Positions 11,482 through 17,422 of a stretch of DNA of 17,422 nt are shown here, in pieces (the first letter of the stretch is position 1; every line of letters starts with the position of its first letter). The position numbers were made by a program, and so were the translations under genes. Origin of the DNA: Rhodospirillales bacterium. Lineage in GTDB: Bacteria > Pseudomonadota > Alphaproteobacteria > UBA9219. A model generated the notes under the pieces. The model searched no databases and was not told where the DNA came from. It saw nothing but the letters and a program-made list of their open reading frames with translations. The stretch is taken from the NCBI GenBank assembly GCA_015654915.1, contig JAATFY010000166.1, forward strand, positions 1 through 17,422, in the 5' to 3' direction.

Positions 11482-11496
11482 CACCCCGCAGGGGTG
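11482..11496. terminator. GC-rich hairpin, possible terminator of the manC operon
   Basis: CACCCC-GCA-GGGGTG forms a perfect 6-base-pair stem with a 3-base loop, 15 bases after the glycosyltransferase stop. It has no run of T after it, so intrinsic termination is only a possibility. It is part of the larger palindromic repeat. Confidence 0.35.
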
Positions 11497-11551
11497 ATCC
11501 GGAATCCACGACCCGTCCCGTCGGCAGGCATTGTTCCATGGATTCCGGGTT

Positions 11552-11569
11552 CTGCCGCTGACGCGGCAG
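11552..11569. terminator. GC-rich hairpin, possible terminator of the colitose operon
   Basis: CTGCCGC-TGAC-GCGGCAG forms a perfect 7-base-pair stem with a 4-base loop, about 45 bases beyond the end of colD on the minus strand. It lacks a T run. It lies in the right half of the palindromic repeat, so it could serve transcripts from either side. Confidence 0.35.
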
Positions 11570-11614
11570 CCCCGGAATGACGAGAAGTTCAAACCGGAAG
11601 ACTGCCAAAATCTT

Positions 11615-12781
11615 CTATAATTTCGCCAGTGCGGCGATGGCGTCGGCAATCGGGTAGTGATGGTTGCCGACGAACAGTCCCTGCGTATCGATATGCATGG
11701 CGTTCGTGAGGGGAAAAGGCGTCTCGGCGTTGAAATATTTCACCACTTCGTTTTTCGCGAAATTTCCCGTGACCACGGGGCGGCATTCGAAGCCGCAATC
11801 GTTCAGCTTGCCGATCAGGTCGGCGCGCGTCAGAGACGATCCGGGGCGGATCACAAGGCTGAATCCGAACCAGCTGCTTTTGCCGGTTTCGCGCTGGATC
11901 AGAAGGTCGGGGTGGCTTTTCATCGCCGCCTGGAACGCCGCGCCGTTTTCGCGCCGCGCCGCGATGACGGCGGGCAATTTTTTGACCTGCTCGACGCCGA
12001 TGGCGCCCGCAAATTCCAGCGGCCGCATGTTGTAGCCGGGCAGTACGAAATTGAAGGATTCCTCGAACGGAACGTCGCTTTTCTCTATGGTTACGCGGTT
12101 AAATTTGGGCAAATTGCGCGTCCAGCCGTGGGCGCGGAGCGATAGCAGAATATGATACAGTTCCTCGTCGTCGGTTGCGATGACGCCGCCTTCCATTGTC
12201 GATATATGGTGCGAGAAAAAGGTGCTGAAGGTGCCCATCACGCCGAAAGTGCCGGTCTTTTTGCCGGCGAATTCGGCGCCCATGGATTCGCAATTGTCTT
12301 CGACCAGCCGTATGTCGCGCCCGCCGATGATTTTCCGGATGCGGTCGAAGTCGTTGGGATTGCCGAGCAGATTGACCGCCATGATCAGGCGCGTGCGGTC
12401 GGTTACGGCGGCTTCCAGCCGGTCGAGATCGTAATTCAATGTCTCGAGGTCGATATCGACGAACTTGATTTTTAATCCGTACTGGTAAAGCGGATAGTAA
12501 GTTGTGCTCCACGACACCGCGGGCACGATCACTTCATCGCCGCGTTTCAGGATCAGCTTCGGATTTTTGGTGTAGAACAGCGCCGCGATCATCAAAAGGT
12601 TGGCGGACGATCCCGAATTGGCCATCACGCAATATGTGCTGCCGACATAACCCGCGAAGCGCTTTTCGAACTCGAGGACGTGCGGGCCCATCGTGTACAT
12701 GCCGGACGCGATCACCTTTTGCATGGCGTCCTGCTCGGCCTGATCCCAGGTGGTGGTGGCAAGGGGATATTTATAATTCAT
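11615..12781 (-). CDS. colD: GDP-4-keto-6-deoxy-D-mannose 3-dehydratase, ColD-type PLP enzyme
   Basis: Removes the 3-hydroxyl of GDP-4-keto-6-deoxymannose, using PLP and glutamate, on the route to GDP-L-colitose; 388 residues, the length of E. coli ColD as I recall it. It has the fold of DegT/DnrJ/EryC1 sugar aminotransferases (ANSGSSANLLMIAALF, VPAVSWSTTYYPLYQYG, VEDNCESMGAEF). At the usual Schiff-base lysine position it reads SHHISTMEGG, so His191 replaces lysine. That substitution is the known signature of ColD and separates it from perosamine-type aminotransferases, which keep lysine. Long stretches (RAHGWTRNLPK, SSWFGFS, ECRPVVTGNF, GLFVGNH) match my memory of E. coli ColD almost word for word. 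The ATG overlaps the colC stop (ATGA). Third gene of the operon. Confidence 0.93.
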   Translation of the reverse strand: MNYKYPLATTTWDQAEQDAMQKVIASGMYTMGPHVLEFEKRFAGYVGSTYCVMANSGSSANLLMIAALFYTKNPKLILKRGDEVIVPAVSWSTTYYPLYQYGLKIKFVDIDLETLNYDLDRLEAAVTDRTRLIMAVNLLGNPNDFDRIRKIIGGRDIRLVEDNCESMGAEFAGKKTGTFGVMGTFSTFFSHHISTMEGGVIATDDEELYHILLSLRAHGWTRNLPKFNRVTIEKSDVPFEESFNFVLPGYNMRPLEFAGAIGVEQVKKLPAVIAARRENGAAFQAAMKSHPDLLIQRETGKSSWFGFSLVIRPGSSLTRADLIGKLNDCGFECRPVVTGNFAKNEVVKYFNAETPFPLTNAMHIDTQGLFVGNHHYPIADAIAALAKL

Positions 12782-13710
12782 GCTGCAAATGTCTCACGAT
12801 AAAATTGGTAGGATTTTTCGATGCCTTCTTTCAGGCCGGTTCTCGGCATCCAGCCCCACGCTTTTTGCTTTTCGACGCAGACAAGCTTTTGCTTCATGCC
12901 GACCGGTTTGTCGAGGTTATGCGCGAATTGCCCTTTCCAGCCGATAACATCGGCGGCGGCGGCGTAATAATCGTTGATGCTGTAATCGTGGCCGAGCCCC
13001 GTATTTATAAGATCGGGCAGGGTATCGAACGATTGCAGTGCGCGCATGACGGCGTCGGCCAGATCGCCCGCATACATAAACTCGCGCCGGGCCGTGCCGT
13101 CGCCCCAGATTTCCACGCTGCTTTCGCCTTTTTGCTTCGCCTGATGGATTTTATGGATGATGGCGGGCACGAGGTGCGAATGTTCCGGTGCGAATTTGTC
13201 ATGCCGTCCGTAAAGATTGCAGGGAATGAAAGTCTTGTACTGGAATTGCTTGTCTTCGCGATTGATATACTGGCAAAGCCGCGCGGCGAAAATCTTGGCG
13301 ATGGCGTAGCCCTCGTTGGTGGGTTCCAGCTCGCCCTGCAATACCATGTCTTCGCGCAGGGGGTTGGGCGCGTTGCGCGGATACATGCAGGAACTGCCGA
13401 GATTAAGCAGATGTCTAACCCCGGCTTCGCGCGCCGCGAGAATGACATTGCGGCCGATATCGGTGTTGATCACAAGGAAATCGACCGGATGCACCATATT
13501 GTCATGGATGCCGCCGACACGACCTGCGGCGTGGATGATGAAATCGGGCTCGTGTTTCCGCACATAAACCTGCGTGGCTTCTTTGTCGGTCAGATCGAGT
13601 TCCTTGCGGGATGGTGCAAGAAATTCCCATGTGTTCGCATCCGGATGCTCGAGGATATTTTTCCCGACCATGCCGTGGCCGCCGGTCAGAAAGACTTTTC
13701 GTTTGGTCAT
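12778..13710 (-). CDS. colC: GDP-L-colitose synthase (ColC-type epimerase/reductase; Fcl homologue)
   Basis: SDR-fold enzyme that epimerises C5 and reduces C4 of the keto-dideoxy intermediate to give GDP-L-colitose; 310 residues. It has the NADP motif TGGHGMVG (9-16) and the complete GDP-fucose-synthase active site: Ser107 in NLGSSCMYP, Cys108, Tyr135 and Lys139 in NEGYAIAK, and His179 in EHSHLVPA. By family it could equally be GDP-L-fucose synthase (fcl/wcaG). ColC is preferred because the next gene, overlapping by 4 bases, is a clear ColD; IWGDGTARREFMY also looks more ColC-like than Fcl-like, though that is a weak point from memory. The start lies 2 bases after the gmd stop, so it is translated from the same message. 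Confidence 0.85.
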   Translation of the reverse strand: MTKRKVFLTGGHGMVGKNILEHPDANTWEFLAPSRKELDLTDKEATQVYVRKHEPDFIIHAAGRVGGIHDNMVHPVDFLVINTDIGRNVILAAREAGVRHLLNLGSSCMYPRNAPNPLREDMVLQGELEPTNEGYAIAKIFAARLCQYINREDKQFQYKTFIPCNLYGRHDKFAPEHSHLVPAIIHKIHQAKQKGESSVEIWGDGTARREFMYAGDLADAVMRALQSFDTLPDLINTGLGHDYSINDYYAAAADVIGWKGQFAHNLDKPVGMKQKLVCVEKQKAWGWMPRTGLKEGIEKSYQFYRETFAA

Positions 13711-13712
13711 GC

Positions 13713-14849
13713 CTATTTTCCCGAAGTCACCGGCAGGACGTAGCCGTGTTTTTTAAGCAGGGCATGCTGCCGTGCCTGGTCGAGATCATGCGCCACCATT
13801 TCCTGCACCATGTCGTCCAGCGTAATCTCCGGCACCCAGCTCAACTTTTGCTTGGCTTTCGAGGGGTCGCCCAGCAGGGTTTCCACTTCGGTGGGACGGA
13901 AATAACGCGGATCGATCCGTACAATGACATCACCTGTTTTCAGCGCCGGAGCCTTGTCGCCCTTGATGCCGGCGACGATGCCCTGTTCTTCGGTCGCGCG
14001 GCCCTGCCATTTCAGCGAGATGCCGAGTTGCGCCGCGCTTTTTTCGACGAACTGGCGCACGGTATATTGCACGCCAGTGGCGATGACGAAATCTTCCGGC
14101 TTGTCCTGCTGCAACATCATCCATTGCATGCGCACGTAATCCTTGGCGTGGCCCCAGTCGCGCAACGCATCCATGTTGCCCATATAGAGGCAGGGCTCGA
14201 GGCCTTGGGCAATATTGGTAAGGCCGCGCGTGATCTTGCGCGTGACAAACGTCTCGCCGCGGCGCTTCGATTCGTGATTGAACAGAATGCCGTTGCAGGC
14301 ATAAATCCCGTAAGCCTCGCGGTAATTGACCGTGATCCAGTAGGCGTAAAGTTTGGCGACGCCGTAAGGGCTGCGCGGATAAAAAGGCGTGGTTTCCTTT
14401 TGCGGCGTCTCGCGCACAAGCCCGTAAAGCTCGGAGGTCGAAGCCTGATAGAAACGGGTTTTCTTTTGCAGGCCGAGAATGCGGATGGCTTCGAGCAGGC
14501 GCAGCGTGCCGATGCCATCGACATCGGCGGTGTATTCGGGCGATTCGAAGCTTACCGCGACATGGCTTTGCGCACCGAGATTGTAAATCTCGTCGGGCTG
14601 CGTTTCCTGCACGATGCGGACAAGGTTGCTGGTGTCGGTCAGGTCGCCGTGATGGAGGATAAGGTTGGGACGCTCCACATGCGGGTCCTGGAAAATATGG
14701 TCGATGCGCGCGGTGTTGAACTGGCTGGCCCTGCGTTTGACGCCATGGACGATGTAACCTTTTTCGAGCAGCAGCTCGGCCAAATAAGAGCCGTCCTGCC
14801 CCGTGATGCCGGTGATGAGGGCGGTCTTTTGGCTGGCTTTTTGCGTCAT
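13713..14849 (-). CDS. gmd: GDP-mannose 4,6-dehydratase, E. coli-type (second paralogue)
   Basis: Converts GDP-mannose to GDP-4-keto-6-deoxy-D-mannose, the substrate of ColD; 378 residues, close to E. coli Gmd. Motifs: NADP site ITGITGQDGSYLAELL (12-27), RRASQFNTARIDHIF, catalytic Thr138 and Glu140 in ASTSELYG, Tyr162 and Lys166 in PRSPYGVAK, FNHESKRRGETFVTRKI, LRDWGHAKDYV, and the C-terminal RPTEVETLLGDPSKAKQKLSW. It is a clear member of the enterobacterial/eukaryotic Gmd group and differs from the shorter dehydratase at 9629-10657. AGGA sits 14-17 bases before the ATG. It is the first gene of the gmd-colC-colD operon and its promoter should be in 14850-15020, shared with the divergent glycosyltransferase. 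Confidence 0.96.
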   Translation of the reverse strand: MTQKASQKTALITGITGQDGSYLAELLLEKGYIVHGVKRRASQFNTARIDHIFQDPHVERPNLILHHGDLTDTSNLVRIVQETQPDEIYNLGAQSHVAVSFESPEYTADVDGIGTLRLLEAIRILGLQKKTRFYQASTSELYGLVRETPQKETTPFYPRSPYGVAKLYAYWITVNYREAYGIYACNGILFNHESKRRGETFVTRKITRGLTNIAQGLEPCLYMGNMDALRDWGHAKDYVRMQWMMLQQDKPEDFVIATGVQYTVRQFVEKSAAQLGISLKWQGRATEEQGIVAGIKGDKAPALKTGDVIVRIDPRYFRPTEVETLLGDPSKAKQKLSWVPEITLDDMVQEMVAHDLDQARQHALLKKHGYVLPVTSGK

Positions 14850-14904
14850 TGATGGATTTCCTGTCCTTTTTCAAATCCATCATATCCCCCGAGGCTTGTG
14901 GCGC

Positions 14905-14961
14905 AAGCGCAAAAAATGCGCTTACGGGCGCATCCGTAGCGCGGAAACGCGGCTTCCGCGC
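14905..14961. other. Two consecutive hairpins in the divergent intergenic region
   Basis: The 171 bases between gmd and the GT4-GT6 gene contain two perfect stem-loops. AAGCGCA and TGCGCTT pair across five A residues (14905-14923), and GCGCGGAA and TTCCGCGC pair across a 7-base loop (14939-14961). Neither is followed by a strong T run. They lie in the presumed 5' leader of one or both divergent transcripts. They may control transcription or mark an old repeat; no promoter boxes were clear enough to place. Confidence 0.5.
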
Positions 14962-15020
14962 CGATTGTTCTTTCCGCTTTCGCCTGTTATGGATTGGCGC
15001 TTCAGCAGAACAGGGTAGCA

Positions 15021-16628
15021 ATGAAAATCGCGATTATCGGTCCCGGCCTGATGCCGATTCCTCCGTCCGGATGGGGCGCGGTCGAAATTCTCATCCATGA
15101 ATATTGCACCGAGCTGAGAAAAAACGGGTGGGACGTTCTGATTGTCAACACGCCCGACAAAGCGAAAATCGCCGCCGAGGTTAACGCGTTCGCGCCCGAT
15201 TTCGTCCATTGCCAATATGACGAGCATATCGATGTCATGGCCGCCATCGCCTGTCCGGCGAAAGCCATCACGTCGCATTTCGGCTATCTGGATCAGGTAT
15301 GGAAATTTCCAGCCTATCTTTACAAGACGCACAAGGCCATCGTCCTGAACAAGGACGTTCTGATTTTCGCCCTGTCATCGTCCATCGCTGAAGCCTACCG
15401 GCAGGACGGCGTGGCGGAAGACCGTCTGTTCGTAATGCCGAACGGCGTGCGGCTGGATCGTTTCCGCTTTACCGAACAGCCGCGCCATGGCGACCGCAGC
15501 CTTTATCTGGCCAAGGTCGATTACCGCAAGCGGCAGGGCATCTTTCAGGGTTACGATTGCGGCATCGATTTCGCCGGAAACCTTTGTCCTCACAGCGCGA
15601 TTAAAACCGGTTTCGATCCTCAAAAGCCCGATTATCTCGGCGAATGGAGCAAGGAAACCGTCTATGACAGGATGACGGACTACGCCAATCTGGTTTTGCT
15701 CAGCGACGGCGAGGCGCATCCCCTTGTATGCCTCGAAGCGATGGCGGCGGGGCTGGGCCTCGTGCTTTCCCAATACGCCACCGCCAATCTTGACCTGACG
15801 AAGCCGTTCATCGACGTCATTCCCGAAGACAAAATCACCGACCGCGATTATGTCCGCCGCGTGATCGCCGAAAACCGCGCCAAGTCGTTGAAGCACCGCG
15901 CCGCCATCCGCGCCTACGCCGCCGAATTCACCTGGGAACGCGTGGTCGCGCGTTATATGGAAACCGTGACCGCTATTTGTCTTCAGAAAAAGCAGGCCGC
16001 GCCCGTCGTCCCGCAAAAACCGAAGCTGGCCGTTGTCACCGTGGCGACCGGCAAATATTACGATCTTTTTTTCAGGGACCTCGAACAGTCAATCGTGACA
16101 AAACTGGCGCCCGGCTGCGACATCAAGATTTATTGCTTCACCGATCATCAGGGTCCGGCGGGGCCCGCCACGGAACTTTGTCCGGCGCGCCATTACGGCT
16201 GGCCGTTCGACACGCTGCTGCGTTTTCACCTGATGTCCGGCATTCTCGACCGGCTGATGACGCATGATTTTATTCTCTATATGGATTCGGACATGACCGT
16301 GCAGGGCGCGCTCGCTCCGGACATACTGGGTGCCAATCTTGTTGCCGTCGCGCATCCCGGTTTTTTCCATAACCCGCGCGCGGCCACCTATGAAATCGAC
16401 AGGGCGGAAAGCGCGTTCGTGCCCTTGCATCAACGGAAAAACTACGTGCAGGGATGTTTGTGGGGAGCCAAGCCCTTTTACCTGAAAAATCTGATCCTGA
16501 CCCTGACCGGAAAAATCGACCGCGATCTGGCCGGGGCGGATTCCAGTCTGGCACGACGAATCCTACCTCAACTGGTTTTTCGCCGGACGCAAATTCCGGC
16601 TGCTGTCTCCCGCCTACGCCTATCCTGA
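15021..16628 (+). CDS. Two-domain glycosyltransferase GT4-GT6, truncated by a frameshift
   Basis: A fusion of two glycosyltransferases; the present frame gives 535 residues. Domain 1 (about 1-320) is GT4 with a GT-B fold: MKIAIIGPGLMPIPPSGWGA (glycine-rich N-terminus), MPNGVRLDRF, and the E-x7-E motif EAHPLVCLE (Glu231-Glu239). Domain 2 (from about 337) is GT6, the blood-group A/B transferase family: WPFDTLLRFHLM, DFILYMDSDMTV with a DXD motif (Asp422, Asp424), AHPGFFHNPRAATYE and YVQGCLWG. After residue 505 the frame is lost. Removing one G from the GGGG at 16533-16536 restores DLAGRIPVWHDESYLNWFF and continues to a stop at 16944, for a protein of 640 residues. ATG 15021 follows AGGG at suitable spacing; a TTG at 14994 is in frame but less likely. 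As written, the GT6 half is probably inactive, while the GT4 half could still work. Confidence 0.88.
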   Translation: MKIAIIGPGLMPIPPSGWGAVEILIHEYCTELRKNGWDVLIVNTPDKAKIAAEVNAFAPDFVHCQYDEHIDVMAAIACPAKAITSHFGYLDQVWKFPAYLYKTHKAIVLNKDVLIFALSSSIAEAYRQDGVAEDRLFVMPNGVRLDRFRFTEQPRHGDRSLYLAKVDYRKRQGIFQGYDCGIDFAGNLCPHSAIKTGFDPQKPDYLGEWSKETVYDRMTDYANLVLLSDGEAHPLVCLEAMAAGLGLVLSQYATANLDLTKPFIDVIPEDKITDRDYVRRVIAENRAKSLKHRAAIRAYAAEFTWERVVARYMETVTAICLQKKQAAPVVPQKPKLAVVTVATGKYYDLFFRDLEQSIVTKLAPGCDIKIYCFTDHQGPAGPATELCPARHYGWPFDTLLRFHLMSGILDRLMTHDFILYMDSDMTVQGALAPDILGANLVAVAHPGFFHNPRAATYEIDRAESAFVPLHQRKNYVQGCLWGAKPFYLKNLILTLTGKIDRDLAGADSSLARRILPQLVFRRTQIPAAVSRLRLS

Positions 16629-16944
16629 AGGATGGGACCTTCCTTTTGCGCCGCTGATCCTGCATCGCGCCAAGAACCATGACAAGGTTCGCGGCACCGA
16701 ACTTGAAGGTCTCTCGGCGGACAAAATAATAGAGGGCCTTTCGCCGGAGACGCAGGCCGAATATTCGCGGATTCTTTATTTGCGCGCGCACGAAAAAAAC
16801 CAGCGACTCGAGCAGCGCATCATCCGTGCGGGACGGAACAGCCGCCATGTCGCCGCCGCGCTCCATGTGTTTCCGGTTCTTCTGCGCAAAGGCGTTTCCC
16901 TGTCGGGACGAATCTACCGCCGTGCGAAGCGGGCCTTCAGTTGA
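16537..16944 (+). pseudogene. Severed C-terminus of the GT6 domain plus basic tail
   Basis: In the frame one base off from the upstream gene, the translation reads RIPVWHDESYLNWFF, then FRLLSPAYAYPEGWDLPFAP and HRAKNHDKVRG. WHDESxLN and LSPxYxW are the C-terminal signature of GT6 enzymes, including human GTA/GTB. About 75 further residues form a helical, Arg/Lys-rich tail (QRLEQRIIRAGRNSRH, RIYRRAKRAFS), perhaps for membrane contact. It has no start of its own and makes sense only as the continuation of the gene at 15021. Both halves are intact apart from one base, so the break is recent or is an assembly error. Confidence 0.85.
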
Positions 16945-16996
16945 CGGGGCGGGGTTTTTGGATTGAAGTGGCGGTCCGCGGAGGCATCGGGACAGC

Positions 16997-17422
16997 ATAA
17001 GCAATTTAACGGACGCCAAATACTTGAACGACAGGCATCGCAGCCTTGCCGAGGCACTTTATAAGGACAGCTTCCACAACATCGAATACCTGTTTCCGGT
17101 CTTCGACACATATATCAAGGACCGGAGTCCAGGAAAGACGGCGTTCGAATTCGGCTGCGTGCCGGGCCAGGGGCTGCTGAAATTCTGCCGGAGATACGGC
17201 TTTACCCCCTCGGGCTGCGATTTTTCCGAACAGATCGACATGCTCAACGAAATACTGAAAGGCGAATTTCCGGAATCCCGTTTTTACAATATCGACATAT
17301 CCGGCAGCGATTTTTCCGAAGTCGAACCTTCCGATGTCGTGCTGTCGAACGGGCTTATCGAGCATTTCGACGATGTGACCGCCATACTCGCCAAACATCA
17401 CAAGATATTAAAGGACGACGGC
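16997..17422 (+). CDS. SAM-dependent class I methyltransferase, partial, without a normal start codon
   Basis: Runs off the right edge; 142 codons are visible from 16997. The sequence shows the SAM-binding motif I FEFGCVPGQG, then GCDFSEQIDML (motif II, an acidic residue ending the second strand), and LSNGLIEHFDDV (motif IV), as in methyltransferases that act on sugars or small molecules in polysaccharide loci. There is no ATG or GTG at the expected place. GGAGG at 16980-16984 is followed 12 bases later by ATA AGC AAT TTA ACG, which would be a natural MSNLTDAKYLND start if ATA were ATG. The first standard alternative is TTG at 17024. The upstream in-frame stop is at 16964. It could methylate a glycan residue; the substrate is unknown. 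Confidence 0.75.
   Translation, partial: MSNLTDAKYLNDRHRSLAEALYKDSFHNIEYLFPVFDTYIKDRSPGKTAFEFGCVPGQGLLKFCRRYGFTPSGCDFSEQIDMLNEILKGEFPESRFYNIDISGSDFSEVEPSDVVLSNGLIEHFDDVTAILAKHHKILKDDG

Larger units (their letters stand above)
11469..11583. repeat. Palindromic intergenic repeat (MITE/REP-like) between convergent operons
   Basis: A 115-base nearly symmetrical element starts two bases after the glycosyltransferase stop. The ends are TCGTCATCCAGG and CCCCGGAATGACGA, which are imperfect inverted repeats. Inside them is a second pair, TCCGGAATCCA and TGGATTCCGGG. Each half also carries its own hairpin: CACCCC-GCA-GGGGTG (11482-11496) and CTGCCGC-TGAC-GCGGCAG (11552-11569). This nested design is like the dispersed palindromic repeats found between genes in many alphaproteobacterial genomes, and I infer it is one copy of such a family. 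I saw no second copy in the window. It encodes no protein. Confidence 0.75.

Noticed and set aside
11615..12781. GDP-perosamine synthase (PerA) reading of the PLP enzyme
   Set aside because: PerA keeps the Schiff-base lysine; this protein has histidine there and matches ColD along its whole length.
12502..13743. 413-codon plus-strand frame opposite colC and colD
   Set aside because: It lies fully across two well-conserved minus-strand genes and its translation shows no recognisable domain.
13611..14852. 413-codon plus-strand frame opposite gmd
   Set aside because: It is the reverse complement of a conserved dehydratase gene; no start signal and no motifs.
14925..14941. ops-like (RfaH-recruiting) element before the GT4-GT6 gene
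   Set aside because: The segment CCGTAGCG next to a hairpin only partly resembles the enterobacterial ops core; the match is too short to claim.
16533..16536. Programmed ribosomal frameshifting at GGGG
   Set aside because: No slippery heptamer or clear downstream stimulator is present, and the required skip of one base is not the usual direction; mutation or sequence error is simpler.

Overview
The window reads as a chromosomal segment of a Gram-negative bacterium, most likely an alphaproteobacterium. The base composition is moderately GC-rich, genes are closely packed with ATGA/TGATG overlaps, and it carries an RND pump with an outer-membrane lipoprotein and a large hybrid histidine kinase. 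The class assignment is inferred from the general look of the proteins, not from a marker gene.

Left part (1-4583): a tripartite RND drug-efflux operon on the minus strand, in the order outer-membrane factor, membrane fusion protein, inner-membrane pump. The pump runs off the left edge. A TetR/AcrR-type repressor is divergent from it. Between them is a readable sigma70-like promoter whose spacer is filled by an AcrR-box-like palindrome, so the control logic can be seen directly.

Middle (4698-8003): a membrane hybrid histidine kinase with three receiver domains and a C-terminal HPt domain (plus strand). It converges, with a 3-base gap, on a CrcB/Fluc fluoride channel gene (minus strand).

Right part (8201-17422): a surface-polysaccharide locus built around GDP-sugars. 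On the plus strand are manC (GDP-mannose supply), a Pseudomonas-type GDP-mannose 4,6-dehydratase and a family 2 glycosyltransferase. Convergent on the minus strand is a tight operon of an E. coli-type gmd, a colC/fcl-like epimerase-reductase, and a ColD-type PLP dehydratase in which the catalytic lysine is replaced by histidine. Together manC, gmd, colD and colC would make GDP-L-colitose (3,6-dideoxy-L-galactose, i.e. 3-deoxy-L-fucose) from mannose phosphate. A 115-base palindromic repeat lies between the two convergent arms. Divergent from the colitose operon is a two-domain glycosyltransferase, GT4 fused to GT6 (the blood-group A/B transferase family). It is broken by a single-base frameshift at 16533-16536. 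It is followed by a methyltransferase gene that runs off the right edge and has ATA where its start codon should be.

The most interesting idea is that this locus makes, or once made, a colitose-bearing glycan that a GT6 enzyme extends, as GT6 enzymes extend the fucosylated H antigen in animals. The sugar pathway is well supported by sequence motifs; the glycan product is inference.
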